DNA of 7,178 bases from an uncultured Caryophanales bacterium (GCA_946410525.1 CAMKAQ010000044.1:1-7178), one strand, 5' to 3'; counted from the stretch's first letter, positions 1 through 6,141 are shown. Notes: generated from the sequence alone by a model not told the origin. Translations and numbers: made by a program.

Positions 1-1102
1 TAAGAATACATTCGAAAAACTCGGAATCCCAGAGGCTGAGCAGAAGTACCTTAGCGGTGCGACCACCCAATTCGAATCCGAGGTCGTCTACCATAACATG
101 CTCAAAGAAGCCGAAGATAAAGGCGTTATCTTCCTCTCGGCTGACATGGGTTTAAAGCTTTACCCAGAATTATTTAAGAAATACTTCGGCACCGTTGTCC
201 CGTTCAACGACAACAAGTTCGCCGCCCTCAATGGCGCAGTCTGGAGCGGTGGATCTTTCATCTACGTTCCAAAAGGCGTCAAACTCGATAAGCCTCTCCA
301 GTCCTATTTCCGTATCAATAATGAGAAATCAGGACAATTCGAGAGAAGTCTCATCATCTGCGACGAAGGCAGCTCCATCAACTATGTTGAAGGATGCACC
401 GCGCCTATCTACAGCAAGGAATCCTTACACGCCGCAGTCGTTGAGATCATCGTCCTCAAAGGAGCGAGATGCAGATACACAACCGTCCAGAACTGGTCCA
501 ATAACATCGTCAACATGGTCACCCAAAGGGCCCTTGTTATGGAAGATGGCCATATGGAATGGGTTGATGGCAACATCGGCTCCCTCCGTAACATGAAATA
601 CCCAGCCTGCATCCTCCAGGGTGATGGCGCTAAAGGTACAGTCATCTCCATCGCCGTCGGTGGAAGAAATCAATTCCAAGACAATGGTGCGAGAATGATC
701 CACATTGGAAAGAACACTTCCTCGAATATCATTTCGAAGTCCGTTTGCTCTCATGGTGGCGTCGCCAACTACCGTGGCACCGTACGTATGCATGAAGGCG
801 CGGAAAACGCTCACTCGCACATCGAATGCGATACCCTCATTCTTGATAACGAATCGCGTTCCGATACCTATCCAAAGAACGAGATCAATAACGCGACTTC
901 CTATATCGAACACGAGGCCACAGTCTCCAAGATCAATGAAGAGCAACTCTTCTATCTCATGAGCCGCGGCCTCAGCGAAGAAGACGCGACAAACATGATC
1001 ATCATGGGCTTCATTGAGCCATTCTCAAGAGAGCTTCCAATGGAATACGCGATTGAGCTCAACCGTCTCATTAAGCTCGATATGTCCGACTCAGTCGGCT
1101 AG
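1..1102 (+). CDS. sufB: SufB, Fe-S cluster assembly scaffold (5' truncated by window edge)
   Basis: SufB is the core scaffold of the cytoplasmic SufBC2D complex, where nascent Fe-S clusters are built from sulfur supplied by SufS/SufU. The frame is open from base 2 (base 1 ends the previous codon), so the first ATG at 98 is internal. About 366 residues are visible against a usual 465-495, so roughly 100 N-terminal residues lie upstream. The visible part covers the beta-helix core and the C-terminal helical domain. Cys at 827-829 sits in an IECD context matching the E. coli SufB Cys405 region, and the following IEHEATVSK motif carries the conserved Glu-His-Glu. The C-terminal [15 protein letters not shown] block and the SVG end are typical. 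In Bacilli sufB is usually last in sufCDSUB, so other suf genes probably lie upstream. mnmG follows after 29 nt with no visible terminator, suggesting cotranscription. The family call is very secure; SufD is less likely because of the Cys and EHEA motifs. Confidence 0.97.
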   Translation, partial: KNTFEKLGIPEAEQKYLSGATTQFESEVVYHNMLKEAEDKGVIFLSADMGLKLYPELFKKYFGTVVPFNDNKFAALNGAVWSGGSFIYVPKGVKLDKPLQSYFRINNEKSGQFERSLIICDEGSSINYVEGCTAPIYSKESLHAAVVEIIVLKGARCRYTTVQNWSNNIVNMVTQRALVMEDGHMEWVDGNIGSLRNMKYPACILQGDGAKGTVISIAVGGRNQFQDNGARMIHIGKNTSSNIISKSVCSHGGVANYRGTVRMHEGAENAHSHIECDTLILDNESRSDTYPKNEINNATSYIEHEATVSKINEEQLFYLMSRGLSEEDATNMIIMGFIEPFSRELPMEYAIELNRLIKLDMSDSVG

Positions 1103-1120
1103 ACAAAAAATTAAAATACC

Positions 1121-1124
1121 GAGG
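1121..1124 (+). promoter_or_regulatory. Shine-Dalgarno site for the GTG start of mnmG
   Basis: GAGG ends 7 nt before a GTG at 1132. The protein read from this GTG begins directly with the FAD-binding strand (MDFDVIVVGGG), as MnmG proteins normally do. This decides the start: no ATG in frame lies nearby, and starting later would remove the dinucleotide-binding motif. Confidence 0.75.
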
Positions 1125-1131
1125 TTTTGCA

Positions 1132-3006
1132 GTGGATTTTGATGTAATCGTCGTTGGTGGTGGGCACGCTGGAGTAGAAGCTGCAGCAGCCAGTGCGCAT
1201 CTTGGAATGCGTACCCTTTTGTGCACCCTCAACAAGAAGATGATCGCCAACACTCCATGCAACCCTCATATCGGCGGAAGCGCGAAAGGCATCGTCGTCC
1301 GTGAGATAGACGCCCTTGGTGGAATGATGGGTCAGTTCGCTGATTACCATCCTCTCCAAATCAAGATGCTTAACACCGGCAAAGGTCCAGGCGTTCAGTG
1401 CCTTCGTGCCCAAGTCGACAAGAAAGGTTATCCTGCTCACGTTCAGGAATACCTCGATACCGTTCCTAATCTCTCAATCAAAGAATGTCAGGTCACTGAG
1501 CTCACCTATGACGAGAGCAAAGTTACTGGCGTCATCACCAAAGAAGGCGAAAAGATTTCCGCGAAAGCGGTCATCCTCACAACCGGAACCTATATGGAGA
1601 GCACCATCATCTCCGGACAGATGGTCAAAGAGGAAGGACCTGATGGGGAAGATGCCTCACATGGCCTTTCTGGATGCCTCCAAAAGATGGGAATTGAGAT
1701 GTTCCGTCTTAAGACGGGAACTCCTCCACGCATCAAGAAGAGCACGATCGATTTCTCGAACGCCTCAATCCAGCCAGGCATGGATGGAGAACTCGCTTTC
1801 TCATACTTAACCAAGGAATTCACTCCGCTTGAGAACCAGCTTCCTTGCTATTTGATCTATACGTCTGATGAAACCATCAAGATGATTCAGGAACATCTTT
1901 CTGAATCAGCTGTCTTTAATGGTGTTATCAAAGGCGTTGGTCCAAGGTATTGCCCATCCATCGAATCCAAAGTCGTTCGTTTTGCCGACAAGGAACGCCA
2001 TCAGCTTTTCCTTGAACCAGAATTCGAAGAAGGCGAATCGATTTATCTCCAAGGATTCAGCACTGGCTTCCCTCATGAACTTCAGGAGAAGCTTGTCCAT
2101 ACTCTCCCGGGTTTGGAACATGCCGAAATCCTTAAATACGCTTACCAAATCGAATATGATGCGGTGGCCTCATTCCAATTTGATTCCACTTTAAAGACCA
2201 AGAAATACGATGGCTTATACATCGCTGGCCAGATCTGTGGCACCTCCGGTTATGAAGAGGCAGCCGCTTTAGGTCTTATGGCGGGCATCAACGCTGTAAG
2301 AGCCATCAAAGGACAGAGTCCTTTCGTTCTTGCTAGAGACGAAGCCTATATCGGCGTCATGATCGATGATTTGACCACCAAAGGCGTTGATGAGCCATAT
2401 CGTCTTATGTCCTCGAGAGCGGAGTATCGTCTCCTTCTTCGCCATGACAACGCTGACGACAGACTCACAGAGAAAGGCTACGAGATTGGCTTAGCCTCCG
2501 AAGAGAGAATCGCCAAATATAGAACCAAAACCAAGAGAATCGCTGAAGCGATTGAAATACTTAAGAACACAGTCGTCTCTGACAAAGAGGGACTTAAGGA
2601 ATACCTCCTTGCCAACGGTTTCACCGATTATGAGATCGGACATAGGGGATATGAGCTTTTGAAACGCCCAGGACTTCATCTCCGCGAGATCATGAGCTTC
2701 ATGCCAGAGATGGAAAGCTACCGCGACTTCGATGATGCAACAATCTTGTCTCTTGAGACAAAAGTCAAATATGAGGGCTATATCACCCAAGAATTGAAAG
2801 ACGCCAAAGGCAACCACAAGCTTGAGAACATCAAGATGCCGGCAGGGGAAGATTATTCTTCTTGGGAAGGCCTTCGTCTTGAGGCTAGAGAAAAGCTCAA
2901 GAAGGTCAATCCTGCCACGATCGGTCAGGCTTCCCGCATTCCAGGGGTGAACCCTGCTGACATTTCGATTATCATTTTGACGATGAAGAAGAGAGGTCTT
3001 TTATGA
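1132..3006 (+). CDS. mnmG: MnmG (GidA), FAD-dependent tRNA wobble-uridine modification enzyme
   Basis: With MnmE, MnmG installs the carboxymethylaminomethyl (or aminomethyl) group at C5 of wobble uridine 34 in certain tRNAs, using FAD, NADH and a methylene-THF-derived carbon. At 624 residues it is full length for the family. The N-terminal FAD motif GGGHAG is at residues 9-14. The PCNPHIGG block carries Cys43, matching E. coli Cys47. The family signature GPRYCPSIESK at about 270-280 carries Cys274, matching E. coli Cys277. A second nucleotide/FAD contact region (GLYIAGQICGTSGYEEAA) lies at about 361-378, and the C-terminal helical tRNA/MnmE-binding domain includes YEGYITQE at about 547-554. 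The start is GTG with a good ribosome site. Its TGA stop overlaps the rsmG ATG. mnmE, often adjacent in Bacillota, is not in this window; sufB takes that upstream position. No defects are seen. Confidence 0.98.
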   Translation: MDFDVIVVGGGHAGVEAAAASAHLGMRTLLCTLNKKMIANTPCNPHIGGSAKGIVVREIDALGGMMGQFADYHPLQIKMLNTGKGPGVQCLRAQVDKKGYPAHVQEYLDTVPNLSIKECQVTELTYDESKVTGVITKEGEKISAKAVILTTGTYMESTIISGQMVKEEGPDGEDASHGLSGCLQKMGIEMFRLKTGTPPRIKKSTIDFSNASIQPGMDGELAFSYLTKEFTPLENQLPCYLIYTSDETIKMIQEHLSESAVFNGVIKGVGPRYCPSIESKVVRFADKERHQLFLEPEFEEGESIYLQGFSTGFPHELQEKLVHTLPGLEHAEILKYAYQIEYDAVASFQFDSTLKTKKYDGLYIAGQICGTSGYEEAAALGLMAGINAVRAIKGQSPFVLARDEAYIGVMIDDLTTKGVDEPYRLMSSRAEYRLLLRHDNADDRLTEKGYEIGLASEERIAKYRTKTKRIAEAIEILKNTVVSDKEGLKEYLLANGFTDYEIGHRGYELLKRPGLHLREIMSFMPEMESYRDFDDATILSLETKVKYEGYITQELKDAKGNHKLENIKMPAGEDYSSWEGLRLEAREKLKKVNPATIGQASRIPGVNPADISIIILTMKKRGLL

Positions 3007-3698
3007 CTTACGAAGAGATGGTGAGCCTCTTATCAGGCAAAATCGAACTTAACGAAAAGACCGTTGAGCGTTTTAAGAAATACGCTTCACTCCTTAAGGA
3101 GTGGAATGAGAAGATGAATCTCACCGCCATCACCGATGAGCCAGAGATTGTCGAGAAGCATTTTTATGATTGCCTTCTCCCAACCGATCACGACCTCTTA
3201 GATGACAAACTTATCTGTGACTTAGGTACAGGCGCTGGATTCCCAGGCATGGTTTGGGCTATCGCTTATCCTAAATGCGTCGTCACCCTTGTTGATGCGA
3301 CTGGCAAGAAATGCATGTTCCTCAATGAGGTCATCAAAGAACTTAATCTCACGAACGCCTTCGTGGTTAATTCCCGTGGCGAAGATCTTGATATGAGAGA
3401 GCATTTCGACATCGTCACCGCTAGAGCGGTTGCTCCTCTCAATATCCTCCTTGAAGTCTGCGTCCCTCTCATCAAAGAGAAGGGCCTTATGATCGCCATG
3501 AAAGGTGCCAAAGGAAAAGAAGAACTTGCTGACGCCAAGAAAGCAGTTCAGAAACTTTACCTTAAGGTAATCAACATTAATGAACAAGCTCTCCCAAATG
3601 ATGAGGGAGTCCGTTATAACATCATCCTCAAGAAAGAGAAGAAGACCGAAAAGAAGTATCCTCGTTCTTGGGCAGAAATCCAGAAGAAGCCTTTGTAA
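3003..3698 (+). CDS. rsmG: RsmG (GidB), 16S rRNA guanine-N7 methyltransferase
   Basis: RsmG methylates N7 of G527 (E. coli numbering) in 16S rRNA using S-adenosylmethionine; its loss in other bacteria gives low-level streptomycin resistance. The 231 residues fit the family range of about 205-240. After an N-terminal helical part containing LLKEWNEKMNLTAITD (about 30-45), the SAM-binding glycine motif CDLGTGAGFPG is at about 72-82, followed by VDATGKK at 97-103 and TARAVAPL at 139-146. The C-terminal tail ends YPRSWAEIQKKPL; many RsmG proteins have an RKxGTPxKxPL-like end, so this tail is a variant. The ATG overlaps the mnmG stop by 4 nt (ATGA) and an AGAGG at 2992-2996 lies inside mnmG, so translation is probably coupled. 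The stop codon lies inside the terminator hairpin that follows. Confidence 0.97.
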   Translation: MTYEEMVSLLSGKIELNEKTVERFKKYASLLKEWNEKMNLTAITDEPEIVEKHFYDCLLPTDHDLLDDKLICDLGTGAGFPGMVWAIAYPKCVVTLVDATGKKCMFLNEVIKELNLTNAFVVNSRGEDLDMREHFDIVTARAVAPLNILLEVCVPLIKEKGLMIAMKGAKGKEELADAKKAVQKLYLKVININEQALPNDEGVRYNIILKKEKKTEKKYPRSWAEIQKKPL

Positions 3699-3725
3699 AA
3701 TAACCTAGTTTTGCAAAGGTTTTTT
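3684..3725 (+). terminator. Intrinsic terminator spanning the rsmG stop codon
   Basis: The arm 3684-3701 pairs with 3708-3725 around a 6-nt loop (AACCTA), giving an 18-bp stem that includes four G-U pairs. The core is GCCTTTGTAAAA against TTTTGCAAAGGT. The 3' arm runs into a T-rich tract (3720-3725). The TAA stop of rsmG (3696-3698) is inside the ascending arm. It should end the sufB-mnmG-rsmG transcript and isolate it from parAB. Confidence 0.85.
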
Positions 3726-3753
3726 AGATTTTTCCAAATATTTGGAATATCAT
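3725..3753 (+). promoter_or_regulatory. Putative parA promoter, possibly giving a leaderless mRNA
   Basis: TATCAT (3748-3753) matches the -10 consensus at 5 of 6 positions. A weak -35 candidate, TAGATT (3725-3730), lies 17 nt upstream. The parA ATG begins 7 nt after the end of the -10, so initiation at the usual distance would fall on or next to the start codon. No Shine-Dalgarno sequence precedes the ATG. The promoter begins where the rsmG terminator ends. The assignment rests on motif spacing only. Confidence 0.5.
3732..3747. repeat. Perfect 16-bp palindrome in the parA promoter spacer (operator candidate)
   Basis: TTCCAAATATTTGGAA is a perfect palindrome centred between 3739 and 3740. It fills the spacer between the putative -35 and -10 elements and abuts the -10. 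It has the length of parS sites but not their sequence (Spo0J-type parS has a CACGTG core), so it reads better as a binding site for an unidentified regulator. The AT-rich context makes short palindromes less surprising, but 16 bp without mismatch is notable. Confidence 0.55.
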
Positions 3754-3759
3754 AGTTTT

Positions 3760-4533
3760 ATGACGAGAATCATAAGCGTTGCCAATCAGAAAGGTGGAGT
3801 CGGAAAGACAACGACGGCCATTAACCTTTCTAGTGCTTTAGCGAGCTATGGCAAAAAGGTGCTTTTGATTGATTTCGATTCGCAAGGCAATTCCACCCGT
3901 GGATTTGGCTTTGATATCACTTCTTTGGCCTATACCGTCTATGACGCCTGCATCAAGGAAGCCGACATTAACGCGATCATCAGAAGAACGAACTGCAAGG
4001 GCGTTGATATCGTCCCAAGCAATCTCCGTTTGGCTAACTTGGAAGCCTATATGCAGTCTCATGGTGTTGTTACGCCATTCGCTGTTTTGGCCGATGCCCT
4101 TAGCCATCTTAAGCGCGATTATGATTTCATCGTCATTGACTGCCCGCCTTCCCTTGGCATCCTTTCCCTTAATGCCCTTGTTGTTTCAACAAGTGTCATA
4201 ATCCCGATACAGTGCGAGTTTTTCGCCATGGAAGCAGTGGCCTCGATGCTTAGCACCGTTAACCGTATCCAAAACAACTACAATCCGGCTTTAAAGATTG
4301 AGGGCTTCCTCATGACCATGTACGATTCGAAAGCCTCTTTGTGCAATGAGATCGTCTCTCAGGTCAGAAGCCTCTTCGATGAGAACACCTTCGTGACCAT
4401 GATCCCAAGGAACGTTTCTCTCCCTGAAGCGAGCGCGCATGGACAATCCGTGATTGACTACCGCCCATCATCGAGTGGTGCGGTTGCTTACCTCGCTCTT
4501 GCCCGTGAGGTTTTGGAGCATGAAAAAGAGTAA
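3760..4533 (+). CDS. parA: ParA/Soj, chromosome-partitioning ATPase
   Basis: ParA ATPases bind DNA non-specifically as ATP dimers and are stimulated by ParB to drive origin segregation; in Bacilli Soj also acts on DnaA. The 257 residues match Soj (about 253). The deviant Walker A KGGVGKTT is at residues 11-18, with signature Lys11 and catalytic-type Lys16. Walker A' is DFDSQGN at 38-44 and Walker B is FIVIDCPPS at 123-131. FFAMEAVASM corresponds to the conserved region after switch II. An upstream TTG at 3742 is in frame and would add six residues, but the ATG at 3760 places the first beta strand (MTRIISVANQKGG) exactly as in family members. There is no Shine-Dalgarno for either start. The 3' end overlaps parB by 14 nt. 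In B. subtilis noc lies between rsmG and soj; here it is absent. Confidence 0.96.
   Translation: MTRIISVANQKGGVGKTTTAINLSSALASYGKKVLLIDFDSQGNSTRGFGFDITSLAYTVYDACIKEADINAIIRRTNCKGVDIVPSNLRLANLEAYMQSHGVVTPFAVLADALSHLKRDYDFIVIDCPPSLGILSLNALVVSTSVIIPIQCEFFAMEAVASMLSTVNRIQNNYNPALKIEGFLMTMYDSKASLCNEIVSQVRSLFDENTFVTMIPRNVSLPEASAHGQSVIDYRPSSSGAVAYLALAREVLEHEKE
4507..4510 (+). promoter_or_regulatory. Ribosome-binding site for parB inside parA
   Basis: GAGG ends 9 nt before the ATG at 4520, which is in the parB frame. A closer GGAG at 4515-4518 leaves only 1 nt and is too near to serve. This site favours the ATG at 4520 over the in-frame upstream ATG at 4454. That earlier start would add 22 residues with no resemblance to ParB N-termini, encoded in DNA already coding for the conserved end of ParA. 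Confidence 0.65.
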
Positions 4534-5344
4534 CGTCTCATCGCTTAGCAAACTCGTTAAGAAGTTCTCGCAAGAAGATGTCATTCTCCAGATGGAGAAG
4601 GAATATCGCAGCGTAGCTTCGGTTAATATCCCACTCGAAAAAATCGACGACAATTCGTACGTCAATAAAGTCACTTTTTCCAAAAAAACCGTCAATTTGC
4701 TGGGAAAATCCATCAAAGAGAAGGGTTTTTTCAACCCGCTTGTTGTCCGTCGCAAAGGCGACCGCTACGAACTTATCCTTGGAAGAAAGAGGTATTTTGG
4801 AGCGAAGAACATCGACCTTGCTGAGGTGCCTGCCATCATTAGGGAAGTAGATGACGAAGAAGTCCTTCTTATGCTTCTTGCGGACGTTCGTGATGAAAGA
4901 GAAGGCAACATCATCGAGATGGCGCTAATCTATGCCGCGCTCTCTGAGAAGTTCAATTATTCGCAAGCCACACTTGGGAAACTCTCCCATCAATCTAGAA
5001 GCCAAGTAACGAATATCGTCCGTCTCCTTTCTTTGCCAGAGAAAGTCGTTAAAGAAGTTATGCTTGGTGAGCTTTCATACGGTCATGCGCGCGCACTATT
5101 AAGGCTAGACCAATTCGAAATCGAAGAAGCGGTCAAAACGATCCATCACAACAAACTCTCTGTAAGAGAGACCGAAGCGCTTGTGAAGAGATACCGCTAC
5201 GAAGATGAGGACTATGAGAAAGAGGTCTCCCTCATCACAAAGAGCAACGCCCGTGACGTCAAAATCAAACCAGCCTCTGTCTCTTTTGAGTTCGACACCG
5301 TTGAAGAAAAAGATAAGTTTATAAAGGACTACTTGGGAAAATAG
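4520..5344 (+). CDS. parB: ParB/Spo0J-type partition protein with altered CTP-binding motifs
   Basis: ParB binds parS sites near the origin, spreads as a CTP-dependent clamp and stimulates ParA. The start at ATG 4520 gives 274 residues (Spo0J has 282). The N-terminal ParB domain spans about 32-110 (KGFFNPLVVR at 68-77, VPAIIRE at 103-109). The central helix-turn-helix region spans about 146-172 (SRSQVTNIVRLLSLP), followed by LSYGHARALL at 185-194. A C-terminal dimerisation-like segment (VSFEFDTVEEKDKFI) lies near the end. By family knowledge the CTP pocket uses NPxQPR, GERRxRA and ENxQRE. Here these read DDNSYVNKV (about 43-51), GRKRYFGA (88-95) and ADVRDE (121-126), so most motif residues are replaced while flanking residues align without gaps. 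The N-terminal ParA-contacting KGLGRGL-like peptide is also not recognisable (MKKSNVSSLSKLV). Position after parA supports a genuine chromosomal ParB. A Noc-type role is less likely because Noc keeps the CTP motifs. Confidence 0.9.
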   Translation: MKKSNVSSLSKLVKKFSQEDVILQMEKEYRSVASVNIPLEKIDDNSYVNKVTFSKKTVNLLGKSIKEKGFFNPLVVRRKGDRYELILGRKRYFGAKNIDLAEVPAIIREVDDEEVLLMLLADVRDEREGNIIEMALIYAALSEKFNYSQATLGKLSHQSRSQVTNIVRLLSLPEKVVKEVMLGELSYGHARALLRLDQFEIEEAVKTIHHNKLSVRETEALVKRYRYEDEDYEKEVSLITKSNARDVKIKPASVSFEFDTVEEKDKFIKDYLGK

Positions 5345-5399
5345 TACTTTGTGGTGGCCAGGGCGTTTGACTGAGCGCATTTGCAAAGGCTATTTTCTC
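5335..5399 (+). repeat. Imperfect inverted repeat at the 3' end of parB (possible terminator)
   Basis: GGGAAAATAG (5335-5344) pairs with CTATTTTCTC (5390-5399) over 10 bp including one G-U. After a small internal loop, CTTTG (5347-5351) pairs with CAAAG (5384-5388). A roughly 32-nt GC-richer loop lies between and may hold a minor GCG/CGC stem. The structure contains the parB stop codon. It has no clean U-tract after the stem, so it may be a weak terminator or a 3'-end stabiliser. The 3' arm overlaps the TATTTT box of a candidate promoter. Confidence 0.45.
5367..5396 (+). promoter_or_regulatory. Candidate sigma-A-like promoter upstream of the lipoprotein gene
   Basis: TTGACT (5367-5372) is a 5/6 match to the -35 consensus, followed after 18 nt by TATTTT (5391-5396), a 4/6 match to the -10. 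It would start transcription near 5403, leaving a leader of about 50 nt. It lies within the inverted repeat at the parB end, so either reading could be correct. Confidence 0.4.
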
Positions 5400-5431
5400 A
5401 ACGAACGAGGAACCATTCTCAGGTGCGGGTG

Positions 5432-5440
5432 TGGTAAAGT
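5432..5440 (+). promoter_or_regulatory. Candidate extended -10 promoter close to the lipoprotein start
   Basis: TGG followed by TAAAGT gives a TGn extended -10 arrangement ending 12 nt before the ATG at 5453. The predicted start near 5447 leaves a leader of about 6 nt with no Shine-Dalgarno site. It competes with the TTGACT/TATTTT promoter upstream; neither is proven. Confidence 0.3.
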
Positions 5441-5452
5441 ATTGTTTAGTGT

Positions 5453-5944
5453 ATGAAGAAAAACATAGTCATCCTATCGTTGCTTTGCATGCTTACTCTG
5501 TCATGCTGCGCAAAAGAAATGATTCTTCTCGTTCCCGGCAATTATTGTTTTGAGAAAGGCGATGAAGAAAACTCTTTTGGCGTAACAAGCGAATCGTACT
5601 TTGTTGCTTGTCTTACCGAGTATTCGATTCGCAAAGGTGAAGCGGCCAGCTTTGAGGACCAGCACAAAAAAACGGGTGAAAAGGGTCATTGGTATGTTCC
5701 GGGAGATGAATATTTGTTAGATCTATCATGGAAGAATTGTGACTTCGAAACGATGCCCTCTTTCTACCAATACGGGTGCGATGACAATATCGTTTTGCTT
5801 TGGTCTGAGGAAATGAAAAACATCGACATCGAATTTTTGGGCATGAGGAAAGGCAATTCCTTATTGTCCGCTGAGATTAGATGTTATGACAGCGATGCAA
5901 AGAAGGGCTTCTATTTCATGTTCACTCAGTCCATCGAAGAATAG
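5453..5944 (+). CDS. Small predicted exported lipoprotein, family unknown
   Basis: This 163-residue protein is not recognised. The N-terminus has a short basic stretch (KKN, residues 2-4), a hydrophobic core at 5-17 and two adjacent Cys at 18-19, suggesting a type II (lipoprotein) signal peptide. The lipobox is imperfect: with Cys18 as the acceptor the preceding residues are T-L-S; with Cys19 they are L-S-C. The remainder is hydrophilic and acidic with aromatic-rich patches (GHWYVPGDEYLLDLSW near 78-93) and further Cys at 32, 53, 96, 109 and 144, with no second membrane segment. Codon choice differs from neighbours, with more TTG, CTA and CTG for Leu and less CTC. No Shine-Dalgarno is clear at the start. 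It sits alone between parAB and the riboflavin-uptake unit, with no obvious functional link. No function is proposed. Confidence 0.75.
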   Translation: MKKNIVILSLLCMLTLSCCAKEMILLVPGNYCFEKGDEENSFGVTSESYFVACLTEYSIRKGEAASFEDQHKKTGEKGHWYVPGDEYLLDLSWKNCDFETMPSFYQYGCDDNIVLLWSEEMKNIDIEFLGMRKGNSLLSAEIRCYDSDAKKGFYFMFTQSIEE

Positions 5945-5950
5945 AAACGC

Positions 5951-5978
5951 TTGATTTCTTTTGCCACACTACTATCAT
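5951..5978 (+). promoter_or_regulatory. Putative promoter of the FMN riboswitch-ribU unit
   Basis: TTGATT (5951-5956) and TATCAT (5973-5978) are separated by 16 nt and match the -35 and -10 consensus at 4/6 and 5/6 positions. The predicted start near 5985 is exactly at the 5' edge of the riboswitch aptamer. The -10 box is the same hexamer as in the parA promoter. Confidence 0.6.
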
Positions 5979-5985
5979 AGTAGTG
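5967..5985. repeat. Perfect 9+1+9 inverted repeat over the ribU -10 box (operator candidate)
   Basis: CACTACTATCATAGTAGTG has two perfect 9-bp arms around a single C at 5976, and the -10 hexamer lies inside it. This is the position of a classic repressor operator. If transcription starts near 5985, almost none of the repeat is in the RNA, so it would act as DNA. If transcription started further upstream, AUAGUAG could extend the riboswitch P1 helix with CUAUUAU at 6095-6101, and the left arm would compete with that. It is not followed by a U-tract, so it is not a terminator. Confidence 0.6.
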
Positions 5986-6095
5986 CTTCAGGGCGACGAG
6001 AATTACGTCGACTGGCGGTAAAGCCCGCGAGTGGGACACCCCACATGAACTGGTGAGATTCCAGTGCCAACGGTACAGTCCGGATATGCAGAAGC
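5985..6095 (+). promoter_or_regulatory. FMN riboswitch aptamer (RFN element)
   Basis: The conserved RFN blocks appear in order: GCTTCAGGGC at the 5' end, the GACGAGAATTACGTC hairpin, CTGGCGGTAAAGCCCGCGAG, a variable GTGGG/CCCAC hairpin, AACTGGTGAGATTCCAGTG, CCAACGGTACAGTCCGGAT, and closing GAAGC. P1 is GCUUC (5985-5989) with GAAGC (6091-6095). RFN elements bind flavin mononucleotide and usually lower expression of riboflavin synthesis or uptake genes when FMN is plentiful. Placement directly before ribU fits this. All core segments are present, so the aptamer is probably functional. Confidence 0.96.
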
Positions 6096-6106
6096 TATTA
6101 TTGCTT

Positions 6107-6141
6107 AGCCCCCTGATGTCAGCCATATAGGAGGTTTTTTT
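6107..6141 (+). promoter_or_regulatory. Riboswitch expression platform: hairpin that covers the ribU Shine-Dalgarno
   Basis: AGCCCCCT (6107-6114) can pair with AGGAGGTT (6129-6136), with one C-A mismatch and one G-U, around a 14-nt loop. The 3' arm contains the Shine-Dalgarno AGGAGG (6129-6134), and seven T residues (6135-6141) then one A and five more T follow. The hairpin could therefore block ribosome binding, terminate transcription, or both. CCCTGA (6111-6116) can instead pair with TCAGGG (5988-5993) of the aptamer, a mutually exclusive fold that would free the ribosome site when FMN is absent. This model is inferred from complementarity. Confidence 0.55.

Noticed and set aside
425..946. 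173-codon minus-strand ORF opposite sufB
   Set aside because: It lies wholly within the strongly conserved sufB frame, its translation resembles no family I know, and it follows from the codon bias of sufB. No ribosome site or promoter supports it.
3732..3747. parS site
   Set aside because: The palindrome has the length of parS but an AAATATTT core instead of CACGTG. No sequence close to the TGTTTCACGTGAAACA consensus was seen anywhere in the window.
3742..3759. TTG start for parA
   Set aside because: It would begin inside the promoter palindrome, upstream of the -10 box, and add six residues not expected before the MTRIISVANQKGG strand.
4177..4193. CTTGTTG-TTT-CAACAAG hairpin inside parA
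   Set aside because: It encodes an ordinary conserved part of ParA, has no U-tract after it and no relation to a gene end. A single 7-bp stem in coding DNA is likely chance.
4454..4519. Upstream in-frame start for parB (22 extra residues)
   Set aside because: The extra peptide is read from the conserved end of parA and does not resemble a ParB N-terminus. The ATG at 4520 has a GAGG at suitable distance and gives a normal length.
5253..5262. TGACGTCA palindrome in the parB 3' region
   Set aside because: An 8-bp palindrome inside coding sequence is expected by chance and does not match parS.
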